A stretch of 64,000 nt of DNA. It comes from Lolium rigidum. Its lineage: Eukaryota > Streptophyta > Magnoliopsida > Poales > Poaceae. Location: positions 34,544,620 to 34,608,619 of the forward strand of contig NC_061511.1 in the NCBI RefSeq assembly GCF_022539505.1, in the 5' to 3' direction. Below, piece after piece: positions 21,721 to 31,945 of the stretch; position 1 is the stretch's first letter, and each line of letters begins with the position of its first letter. The notes beneath the pieces are model-generated. The model was not told where the DNA came from. It saw nothing but the letters and a program-made list of their open reading frames with translations, and made no database searches. The position numbers were made by a program, and so were the translations under genes.

Positions 21721-22833
21721 AGATGACATGGCCGATGAAGAGGACGCGGTTGACATAGCCGATCCGCTGCGGGCGAGCATCCGAATATATCGGGTCCTTA
21801 ATGTCGGGTCCGCGGCAGACGAGCCCCCGAGTAAGAAGAATGCGCGATGGCGGGCGCGATCAGCCGAGCAGGGCAGTCGACGGGCGAGCTTCCGAATATA
21901 TCAAGTCGGTGATGCAACGAGCGAGCCCCAAGCGTGACGTCTGTGCACGGTGAAGCAGTTGAAGCTTGTTCCGATCTGCAGTCATATTACGGCGCAAAAA
22001 CTGCGCGCAAATAGCAATACGAACCAAAAATATTTGGCGAAATAAATTTGCAAGTAGCAATTAATTGGAAATATAGCACCTGGTAATTTTTATGTCGAAT
22101 GTTCGTCGTTTGACGAACTTGATGGGGCGCTGAAATAGCAGGTTCGGGATGACGAGACCGAGATAGCTTGATCATTGATCGGTCCAGCTTCTAGCTTCTG
22201 ATCCCGTCATCTAGCGTCCGTAAACTTGTTCTCGTAATTCCAGCAGATATAGCGATATGATCATGTGGAGTAGCGGCTGGTCTGTAACTCTGTTTTATTT
22301 TCTTCCCGACGTAGTATCCGATGGTAGGCTGATGCATGTAACTTGCGAACTGGCTGCTAAATCTATGTTAGCAGGGACGTGCGCTTCTCATCTTCACGTG
22401 CGGTCGTTTCCTTCCCCTTTTTTTGTTGTTGGTTTGAGCTGTCGTACATGGTTTTCCAAGCTATTTTAGAAAACGTGCAGTACTTGAAGACCCGATCTGG
22501 ATTTCCTTCTCTTGGCACCTGATCCTTCCATTGTTTCTGGTTCACGGCCATAGATTGGCTTACTTTGTCGCCGGATACTGGCAGAACCGATCCAGCATCT
22601 TGTTCCAGGTTTGATCGACCTGGTCTTCGGGTGCTCCGCAAACAGCGAAGATTTTTTGGTTTGTTATGGCGGAAAAGCTGTTGGCTCTGCGTCGGAGTGT
22701 AGCTCAACTTCGATGCACGGAGAATCTGCCAGCCCTTGAATCATGACGCTAGATGTGATCTTCGACGCTGTTGATGATGATGTAGATGAATTCTGACGGA
22801 TCTCGCCCGGATGACAAAATCCAGTCGTCGCGT
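21721..22833. other. Internal region, right part (leader); no gene
   Basis: No coding domain. Two phrases, GGGCGAGCATCCGAATATAT and GGGCGAGCTTCCGAATATAT (21,771 and 21,881), form a further loose repeat. The segment 22,160-22,830 is where gag would start in relatives but has no long open frame. Confidence 0.5.
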
Positions 22834-22851
22834 TTCCCACAGACGGCGCCA
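22834..22851 (-). other. Primer binding site of the non-autonomous element
   Basis: Minus strand TGGCGCCGTCTGTGGGAA, two bases inside the 5' LTR and identical to the site at 16,409-16,426. Confidence 0.85.
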
Positions 22852-22853
22852 AT

Positions 22854-23335
22854 TGTCGAGGCGGTTCCTCGGCAATGCCCACCATGAGGGGCTTGGGTTT
22901 TTAGAGAAAGGCGACGACGGAAGTTCCGGGAGCGAGGCGGTACACGTCGTACCCAGGTTCACGTCCCCACGGTGGAGGATCGCTACGTCCTGCTAGCAAT
23001 CCACTATATGAATATATGTATACAGGGGGCCGCCATAGGCGGAGTTGTTGGATCTAGTCTAGTTCTAATCCACGGGTTGCGGTTTCTAGGCGTGTCGCCT
23101 CTATAATTATGTTTCTGATTGTGTGTGTCCTAAGGGGTGCCCCTGCCTGGCTTTATATATCAGCCAAACTAGGGTTTACAAGAGTCCTAGTAGGATTCAT
23201 ATTGGAGTCTTCTTTCCTTGTAGTCCAAGTTGAGGCGCGTGCAGGTCCAGCTTGTCGAGTCCTCGTGCTGGTCCACCTTCATAGTTTGCACCGGGTATGG
23301 CAATGTCGAGTACCCGAAGGGTTATGCCCACGTCA
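22854..23335 (-). repeat. 5' LTR of the non-autonomous element
   Basis: 482 bp, TG...CA, nearly identical to 18,697-19,179, so the insertion is relatively recent. A TATA-like motif is present on the minus strand near 23,150-23,160. Confidence 0.9.
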
Positions 23336-23340
23336 TCAGG

Positions 23341-23835
23341 TAATTGTTTGTTAGGCATTCAAATCATGTAATTTTTATTGCTATGTTAGTATTGATTGAG
23401 AGCTAGTTCTTTCATTATTTTAGAAACACAAAATCTGACCTGCATGACAATGGCATTCCACTCTCACCCAAGTTTACGTGCCAGCTAACTTGTTTGTAAT
23501 CTATAGAGGTTTATACTTGTTTTCATAAAAAGATCTTGATTAGAAAGAGAATTATTTGTGTCTTTCACGATAATCTGAGTGTACTTTTTGAAGGTATGAG
23601 TGTTAATTAGTATTTTATTTCAATTTCATACAAGATTCTCGTTGCTGAACTATGCTAGGATAAGTGGATAACAAAACCATCTGGTGTGATGTAGATAAGT
23701 CCAAGAACATATAGAGGTGAGCTCAGATTTTAATTATTGGTTCCATAAGTCAAGTGGGTTTAATACCTTTTCTTTTATCTTGTATTTTGTTGATGTAACT
23801 AACTAAAGTCACTTATATTGTTTTTATCTATAATA
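23341..23835. other. AT-rich unannotated DNA; no gene
   Basis: This continues the pre-insertion sequence of 18,461-18,691. No ORF, repeat or RNA feature stands out. Confidence 0.5.
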
Positions 23836-25358
23836 TCTATAAAGTTCATCCCCACTAAAATGCATTTAATGTTTGCAAGCTCAAACCTTATGCAGCCACA
23901 TCACCCTAATTGTTCATAGCCATCGGATTTCAAATCTAAGGTCATTAGTTTACACATGCATCACTGACACATCATCCACTTATTTTTTATTTATATATAT
24001 CTAAAAAGGAAAAAAAACGTTGTGGCTTCTACATCTACCCAACCAAACAGACACTCAAGCCGATCAGTATTCTCCAAGTGATGCACATGCGATTTAATTC
24101 TATGGCGGACGCACGCAAGATTTAATTTACCTGCATGCACCCGTTTCATGTATTCATTCCATCTGAAGCGTCTGACCATAAGGATATATAAGGGCGATCG
24201 CTGAGCAGAAATTTTCTCGACCTCCCTAATCCCATCTCTTCTTCACATCCTCATACCAAGTTACATACACGTATGGCAGAACATCAAGACTGAAGCAGCT
24301 GGTAGGCATAGGGAGAAGGTGAAGGAATCGAGGGAATATGATCCTTGACCTATGTGGTGATGTGCACAAATAGAGCTAAAACATAAATCAGGTGAAACCA
24401 TGCCATCGGTTGATCTGTTACACGGATTTTTTGCATCCGTATTGGGTCTATCCTTTTCTACTTTGGAAAACAAATCGGTAGCATTTTTATATGTGATTAG
24501 AGCGTTTTTTTAATTGCTATTTTCATTGCTAGATGTATGTCATGCCTGCGTGCAGTAGTTGCTCTAATAATAGTTGTTTTATTTTGCAGCTTAGCGTGGC
24601 ATGTGTCAGGGTTTCTTATTTTCTCAAGAACATTTACCATAAGATTAGCGTGGGATATGCCAGGTCTGCTTATTATCTCGAGAACATTCATCATATTGGT
24701 TCTCCAATTATTGTTGTTGTTGATTACATTTTGCTGATCAGTGGGGATTTAGATATGTTGTAAAATCAAGTGGACTAGATCGAAGCGAACGGATAGCTTT
24801 TAGCATATACCACATACACATTTATATACCAATTGATCTGTTTGGTATATATGTAGTTTGCATGTGCAAAAAGTCTGATAAAACAAGTGCCGCCAATAGT
24901 TTTAAAAATCATATTTCATGGCACAAGTATATTATGAGACAGTGTGAATAATTCTTTTCAGTATGCAACGATGTATGCCTCTTATATGTTCTAATCTTTA
25001 TTGTAGCAAAACGTTAATTTGCTACCCCACCTCTTTACCTTCTATATGATTATGACATTGTATTCGATGATATATGCTTATTATTTCTGCATATTTATTG
25101 AATATGTTTTTAGCTACGCAACATTTCAACTTCAATTTTTGAGTCCCTTCTCTGTGATGACGAACAGGTGACCAGTAGAATAGTACAGTAGTTATTTGTT
25201 ACTATATTAGCACTATTAGATAAAGATAGTTTTCATATAATAATAAATTTATGACCTGCCTTCAATTGCAAGTAATCATGGGGCTTCACAGATTACATGT
25301 TATAGCATAGATAAAAATCATCTCTATTGGCCGCCGCAACGCGCGGGGAATCAACTAG
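23836..25358 (+). mobile_element. Non-autonomous Helitron
   Basis: Starts with TCTATAAAGTTCATCCCCAC, preceded by A. Ends with a GC hairpin (CCGC-AACGC-GCGG, 25,334-25,346), an 8-nt spacer and CTAG (25,355-25,358), followed by T. The A|TC...CTAG|T arrangement with a 3' hairpin and no TSD or TIR is the Helitron signature. No Rep/helicase ORF is inside. The interior holds a TATATAAG with a pyrimidine-rich following segment at 24,185-24,260 (possible captured promoter/5' UTR) and a 52-bp tandem repeat at 24,592-24,695. The 5' boundary is less secure than the 3' one. Confidence 0.7.
24592..24695. repeat. Two tandem copies of an imperfect 52-bp unit
   Basis: Both copies start TTAGCGTGG and include CTTATT, TCTC, AGAACATT and CAT in register. 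The open frame across it is not supported as a gene. Confidence 0.75.
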
Positions 25359-26352
25359 TTCAAACATAATCCATGGATGATGGTCAATACTAACAACACT
25401 TTACATATTCCAATTTCTCAGATGGTGGTTCCAATCCTTGCATATTTCTAATATGGTAGTTTCTGCTCGGGTTGGTCGCGACTTGCGAGGGACATTTTTA
25501 GTTTCATTGTTGCACTTCATATTGACTTTTATATTTATTCATTACATATTAAGTGCAGTAGCGCTCAACAATGCAATATTTGTAGCTGCAAGAACATGAA
25601 TAGTAGAGTTCAATGATGCGCAAGAGTAGAAGATTTGGGCCTTTAGACGACATGGTTTGTAATGTTTTGCCCTGTACATTCTTTGCATCTTGTCAAGAAT
25701 GTGATCTAGAGAAATAGAAAAAATAAAAACAATTATGTGAGTATTAGTTCTAAATGTAAAAATAGGTTTGTATTTCCAAGTTTTTGAAACATTTTTGCAA
25801 GAAAATGGGTGGGCGCGACAACACACGCATGCATGATCTAGTTAAGGAAGGTAACTCGATGAAATGACTATGCAGCGATAAATTATTAATTTGTCATTCA
25901 ATTTTTCTATTCCATGTGAATACGGTCGTTAGGTGGTACATAGGCACAATTAACGAATCAAACATGAAGTTTGTGAACCTACAATTTCAACTTCAAAACA
26001 CACAATTATGTTTATAATGAGACAAAACCATCTCAACTATCCCACCAAAAGTATTTATGACCTACATGGGAATAACCCCGCTTCCTAGTTTCAATCTTGT
26101 TGCATTGCTCTACACAAAATACTCCACCTACTACTACCCCCATCTCCACATCCTAACAACCTGCTATCAGCTCTCTACATGAATGTAAACCAAATAGCAA
26201 TGATGTTGATAATCTTCACTGCAAACTATGTTGCCATCCCAACCTTTTTGGAGGAAGCTGCCTTCTCTCTTATCCTCGATGATCCTTTTAACGTGATAAT
26301 TCACAAAAGAAACCCACAACAATAAACACAGAAAATGGAAATGGTGTGAGGA
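25359..26352. other. Unannotated DNA; no gene
   Basis: AT-rich, with no supported ORF. A second CTAG|T preceded by GGGCGCGACAACACACGC at 25,815-25,841 weakly resembles another Helitron terminus. Confidence 0.4.
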
Positions 26353-26357
26353 GGGAC

Positions 26358-26649
26358 TATAAGATTGATGCACTAGCCAAGTTTTCCAACAGACCGATCT
26401 GATAGAAAGAGACTATGCACTATATTTATATTCAACACTCCCCCTCACGTTTAGGCTATTTTAGTTCTTAGCGTGGGTTCGGTGCACATGTCGCAAAATC
26501 TTTTTTCTTTATGTTTTTAATACTGCGCGAGTAGGGTCTCGAACTTGAGACCTCTTGGCTCTGATACCATATAAGATTGATGCACTATCCAAGTTTTTCA
26601 AAAGTCCGATCTGATGGAAAGAGGCTATGCACTATATTTATATTCAGTA
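26358..26649 (-). mobile_element. TRIM (terminal-repeat retrotransposon in miniature), TSD GGGAC
   Basis: 292 bp. Direct terminal repeats of 80 bp (26,358-26,437 and 26,570-26,649) flank 132 bp of internal DNA. On the minus strand the primer site TGGTATCAGAGCC (26,569-26,557, initiator tRNA-Met complement) abuts the right repeat, and a polypurine tract GAGGGGGAG abuts the left repeat, which starts TGTTGAATATAAATATAG. GGGAC is duplicated at 26,353-26,357 and 26,650-26,654. There is no coding capacity, so mobilisation in trans is assumed. Confidence 0.9.
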
Positions 26650-26654
26650 GGGAC

Positions 26655-27325
26655 TAGCAGAGGGAAGAACCTAGGAGAATTCGTGACACCATGGTTAGTT
26701 GCCCACACGATTACATTTATCTATTAATCTGAGATTGATGAATTGTGGTACAAATCTTATTTAGCCGCAATAATCTTGAACCCAAATCTAAACCGCTTTT
26801 CTTCATTTTTTTCTTCCTCATGGTAGCTCGTGTCAAACCTGACCATGCGGTGGTGAGCCTTCGTGTCCTCATGTTCCACTGTGTTATTCAACCACCTTCC
26901 CAGCCTTTCGTTCCCATCGACACCATGGTTGATTTATGTAACATGTTTTTTTTTCAATTTCAGTAGAAATTTACATTTGTCGTGTCAACATGTTCAGGTC
27001 TAAAAAATTATGAATAATAGTAGGAGATACACACCGAACTAATATTCTAGATCTAGATTTAGCATATAGGGGTGTAGGGACGAGGAAATACTAGTTTGGG
27101 TTCTGAAACAAAAGACCAAAGTTGGCATTTTCTTCTGAAAAGGAAGATATAAGACATGGGCACAATGCACTATTGTGGTCCTGCCACAATTGCTAAACAA
27201 CAACATTAGTCTTTGCCACATAATATGCCCTCAAAAGTTGGAAAAATATATTTTGCTAGCTGGAAAACGCCAAACATTTTGATGTTGATGGAGTAACACA
27301 CCCAAAGGTTAGTCAATTAGCAGCT
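26655..27325. other. Unannotated DNA; no gene
   Basis: AT-rich, without supported features. Confidence 0.4.
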
Positions 27326-28063
27326 AAGAGCATCTCCAGCGGTCTCCGCATAATTCACACCAATTGCGAAAACTGGATTTAGTAATTTGTGTCAAAAATG
27401 TAGCTCCAATAGAATTTATATAAGTGGTCTCAAGACTATTTATAAGGAGCCAAATAAAATGGTCACCTAAATTGTCATATTTGCGAACCCACGAGCCAAA
27501 CCTGGTAGTTGCCAAAACTGACGCAGGAGGCCCTATCTCGTGCGCGCAAATTCGCCGCGAAGACCTCTCTCGCCGTCGTTCGGCCTATGCGCCGCCTTCC
27601 GTGAGCTTCTCCTCTACCCTGCCCCTCCTTTTCTCTTTGGCGCAAGCTTCCTTGCTGCCAAATTGAGCGTCGTCCCGCCCTCAGTCTCGTCGGCAGATCC
27701 AGATCTACTTCACACATCTTCTTCCTCCGATGTGGCCAAGCCTTGGAATGCCAACGCCGACGATTCGTGGTGCGGACGAGCTTCGCCACACACGCCGGTG
27801 CCCCCGACCGGCCTTGGATGCCCCGCCCGCGCCGCCTAACCTCCGCGGGCGGCCGGAGCATGACGTCGTCCCGCGCCACTACCGCGAGCTCATGCGCCCC
27901 CGCCGTCGGCCACACGCGCCCCCGCCGCGATCTCAGGCGCCACCATCGCGACCTCAAGCGCCCCCAGACGAGCTCGCATCGTCGATTTCGGCTGCACCTA
28001 CCCCTCGTCTCCGCCCCGTCCACAAGGTGTTCGACAATTTACCCACAAGGTAATTTTATTGTT
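27326..28063. other. GC-rich exon-like island, possible transposon-captured sequence
   Basis: The AT-rich start reads AAGAGCATCTCCAGCGG, a phrase seen at ends of grass TIR elements (compare 60,496). From about 27,530 to 28,045 the DNA is very GC-rich with overlapping frames on both strands. One plus frame, Pro/Arg-rich, ends near GTGTTCGACAATTTACCC just before a plausible donor (AAG|GTAATT at 28,050). No matching inverted terminus or known domain was found. Confidence 0.3.
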
Positions 28064-28599
28064 CCTTTTCTAGTTCATTTGTTTGCACTATAGCATATAG
28101 GTGTAGTCTAATTTGAATGCAGTATTACAAAATGTAGATGAATAGGTATGATACGGATTCGACGTACGAGGAGGTGTAGTCTAATTTGAATATAGTAGTA
28201 CAAATTGTAGATGAATTGGTAATAATTAAGTACTACTGCATTATTTGTTTCCTACTTTTCCCGATTTAACTTTACTTGATTTAAATTCATTATTAAGTGG
28301 TTCGAACTACATACACATAAATACAAGTTTGAGCTCAAAACTTGGCATTCTAATCTTGGATTGCTATTAGTAGAATGGCTAGCAATTGAACAAAATTTAA
28401 TTTCTGAAAAGTAATTTTTTTGTTGAATATAACAATGTCGTGGGAGATTCCATAGTCGGCCCCACCTGTCAGTGACTCAACCACTCCCCATCACCTCTGA
28501 CCCGCAGAGACCGCGCAGTGACCGCCGTGGTAATCCCCACCCCACCACGGCACCACCTACACAAATAATCATCGCTCTCCTCTCCTCACACACACTGCG
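28064..28599. promoter_or_regulatory. Upstream region of the DCD-kelch gene
   Basis: The AT-rich part carries two copies of a roughly 50-bp unit (GGTGTAGTCTAATTTGAAT..., about 28,099 and 28,172). From 28,450 it becomes C-rich, ending in CTCTCCTCTCCTCACACACA, typical of a plant 5' UTR or transcription start zone. No clear TATA box. Assignment as promoter is inferred from position. Confidence 0.4.
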
Positions 28600-28699
28600 C
28601 CGCGGCACAGTACATAGACAGAGAGAGAGGGGGAGAAGGGGAAAACGCAACCAAAAGGAGGGGCCTTCTCTTCTCCGGGAACCCAAGCCAAGCGATCAG
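28600..28699 (+). other. Predicted 5' UTR exon of the DCD-kelch gene
   Basis: A GA-rich leader without ATG that ends in GCGATCAG followed by GTGAGG, a good donor at 28,700. The next acceptor with coding sequence is at 31,911 (CCCAG|GGTG), giving an intron of about 3.2 kb. GC falls from the exon side into the intron, with G/T-rich sequence after the donor, as in grass first introns. The start is approximate. Confidence 0.5.
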
Positions 28700-29749
28700 G
28701 TGAGGCCCCAACCATCCCCCGCACCGATCGATCCCTCCTCGCGCTTCTCTACAATCGAGCGCCGCCGCGGGGCTCGTCGCGGTACGGTTTCGCGGCGGCG
28801 CCACGGCTCTGTTTCCTCCCCAATTTTGCCCTTTTTTTGGTGAATTTTTTCCAGTGTTTTTTTGGGGCGAGATCTTCGGTCGTTCTAGGGTTCCCGCCGT
28901 TCCGTCGTTCCCGTGCGACGGTGCGCGAATGCCGGTCGTCGGGGCGCGACGGGTTGAGGGTTTCGCGGTTTTGGTTTAGGGGTTAGTTAGTTACCACCTT
29001 TTTCGGGGGTTTAGCGCCGCTGATCACCAGGGGTTAGCGTTTTAGAGCGCGCGGGGGTTCGGGTTCCGCGGGGGTTAGGGTTTCGGTTTGTGTCAATCGC
29101 GACTGTTTCTGTGCTTATGCGGCGATTCCCCGCACGGGATGGCGCTGGTTTCGGTGGATTTCGTGTCGGTGCCCAAGCTAGCGCGAAATGTTTGGGGTTC
29201 CTCTTTTTCTTTTTTACCCCGCGGTTATTAATTTTGTGGATTTGTGGGTTCTGGGTGCGGCGGCTAGAAATTTTTGGATGCGCTTGTGGGTACCGGATAT
29301 GGTCCTGGAAGGTCGGTCGCTTGCGTGGTTAATTGATTTGTGATGAGATGGCGGTTGCATGTTGATTTTGTTGTACTTGTCTGGTAGTGAATGACTTAAT
29401 ATGTCGTTTCCATTTATGGGCGATGTACAGTTGCTTCATATGTGGCTTCAGTCAGTGCGTACTTCTAAGATGTATCTATTCGGTAGTTTTGTGAGATTCC
29501 TGATGCTTGGATGGTAATTTGGGGTCTGTTTATGAGACTGAATTCAGTCTTCGAGCTGGTCCATTAAGATGCTTGTTTCTGAGGTGCTGCATTGGCCGAC
29601 CATTGAATTCTTGTTGATCAAACTGTGTAGCGGCATTGTTGTAGTTGAAGTCTTCTGTTGTGGTGTGTGTGATTTGGGTTTCAGCTTGGAGACGTTGTCA
29701 ACAGTCTTACTTGCTGCCATGGCACTGTGTTGACTTGGAGTTCTTGTTT

Positions 29750-31911
29750 CAGTCTGCTCTAAAGTTAAATGATTTTGTAAGTGTGGAATGTTCCTTGCCC
29801 AACTATTGAACTAATAACGGTATTATTATTTTACATCCTTGACATAACAATGCTGATTTCTCTACCAAAGAAACAATGCGGATTTCTATGTCCCGCCTAG
29901 AGTTGTTTGCAGTGTGAAAAACACATGTCGCCAGTTGTCGAGTCTTTGTGTTTTTATTCCCTCTTTAATATGGGTTCATATCCACATCTATTAAATTTGC
30001 ATCCTTCAATCTATTAAATGCATGGTTTGCAGCATACTTGGAGAAATTGTGAACCCACAGGGTTTTCCTTGGCGTGGAATGTTCCTTCAATATGAGTTCA
30101 TATCCCTGCATCTACTTTTGTTAAATGATTTTATAAGCCTGGAATGCTCCTTGACCAACTGTTGAACTAATACTGGTTTTATCTGGTTACATCTTGGCAT
30201 AACAATGCTGGGTTTTACATCTCTCCTAAAGTTGTTTGCAGTGTGAAAAGCATGTCGCCAACTATTGAGTCTTTGTGTTCTGGTTCTCTCTTGAACATGA
30301 GTTCATATCCACATCTATTAAATTTGCATCCTTGCATCTACTGACTGTGTGGTTTGCACACTTTAAAAAATTGTGAACCACAGGGATATGAGTTCAAATC
30401 TTTGCATCAACCATAGTTAAATGATTTATATGCTCCTTGACCAACTGTTGTACTAATACTGGTTTTATCTGGTTACATCCTTGCATAACAATGCTGATTT
30501 CTAAATCCCGCCTAAAGTTGTTTGCAATGTGAAAAGCACATAAGCCAGTTGTCGAGTCTTTGTGTTTTTATTCTCACTTGAATATGAGTTCATATCCACA
30601 GCTATTAAACTTACATCCTTGAATCTACTAAATGTGTGGTTTGCATACTTGGACAAATTGTGAACCACAGGGTTTTCCTTGGCGTGGAATGTTCCTTCAA
30701 TATGAGTTCATATCCTTGCATCTACTTTTGTTAAATGATTTTATAAGCCTGGAATGCTCCTTGACCAACTGTTGAACTAATACTGGTTTTATCTGGTTAC
30801 ATCTTGGCATAACAATGCTGGTTTGTACATCCCTCCTAAAGTTGTTTGCAGTGTGAAAAGCATATGTCGCCAACTATTGAGTCTTTGTGTTCTGGTTCTC
30901 TCTTGAATATGCGTTCATATCCAGATCTATTAAATTTGCATCCTTGCATCTTCTGACTGTGTGGTTTGCACACTTTGAAAAAATGTGAACCACAGGGATA
31001 TGAGTTCATATCTTTGCATCAACCAGAGTTAAATGATTTATAAGAGCATAATGCTCCTTGACCAGCTGTTGTACTAATACTGGTTTTATCTGGTTACATC
31101 CTTGCATAACAATACTGATTTCTAAATCCCGCCTAAAGTTGTTTCCAGTGTGAAAAGCACATGTAGCCAGTTGTCCAGTCTTTGTGTTTTTATTCTCACT
31201 TGAATATGAGTTCATATCCACAGCTATTAAACTTACATACTTGAATCTACTAAATGTGTGGTTTGCATACTTGGAAAAATTGCGAACCACAGGGTTTTCT
31301 TGGCGTGGAATGTTCCTTCAATATGAGTTTGTATACTTGCATCTACTTTAGTTGAGTGATTTAATAAACGTGGAATGCTCCTTAACCAGCTGTTGAACTA
31401 AAACTGGTTTTATCTAGTTATATCTTGGCATAACAATGCTGATTTGTACATCCCTCCTAAAGTTGTTTGCTGAAAAGCATATGTCGCCAATTGTTGAGTC
31501 TTTGTGTTTTAGTTCTCTCTTGAATGCGAGTTCATATCTACATCTATTAAAATTTGCATCCTTGCATCTACTGACTGTGTGGTTTGCACACTTTGTAAAA
31601 TTGTGAACCACAGGGATATGAGTTCATATCCTTGCATCTACCATAGTTAAATGTTTTTATAAGTGTGGAATGCTCCTTGACAAACTGTTGTACCAATACT
31701 GGTTTTATCTGGTTCCTTGCGTAACAATTCTGATTTGTACATCCCGCCTAAAGTTTGCAGTGTGAAAAACATATGTCGCCAATTTTTGAGTCTTTGTGTT
31801 CTAGTTCTCCCTTGAATATGAATTAATATCCACATTTATTAAATTCGTATCCTTGCATCTGCTGAGTGCTGACTGTGTCGTTTGTATACTTTGAAATATT
31901 GTGAATCCCAG
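29750..31911. repeat. Intronic tandem array, about seven degenerate units of 300-350 bp
   Basis: Units recur with starts near 29,762, 30,119, 30,414, 30,728, 31,028, 31,350 and 31,647. Each contains a phrase like TTAAATGATTTTATAAG, then GGAATGCTCCTTGACCAACT, ACTGGTTTTATCTGGTTACA, AAAGTTGTTTGCAGTGTGAA, GTCGCCA and GAGTCTTTGTGTT. Adjacent units alternate between two versions, so a higher-order repeat of about 610 bp is visible. Confidence 0.9.
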
Positions 31912-31945
31912 GGTGTTCGAAGAAAGACAGCCCCAAGATCGTGCA

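Larger units (their letters stand above)
18697..23335 (-). mobile_element. Non-autonomous gypsy-related LTR element with three internal tandem arrays, TSD TCAGG
   Basis: 4,639 bp with LTRs 18,697-19,179 and 22,854-23,335 and TSD TCAGG at 18,692-18,696 and 23,336-23,340. The primer site next to the right LTR sets the minus orientation. LTR ends and primer site match the Tat-type element at 16.4 kb. 19,985-20,250 matches the region beyond that element's antisense ORF (3,520-3,850). It encodes no gag, protease, polymerase or antisense ORF. The interior is largely three tandem arrays (20,219-20,575; 20,640-21,175; 21,480-21,720), so it looks like a deletion derivative amplified by internal duplication. 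Confidence 0.9.

Noticed and set aside
21435..21726. Open frames with a 15-residue repeat on both strands
   Set aside because: They are produced by a 45-bp tandem array whose length is divisible by three; no start context, promoter or domain.
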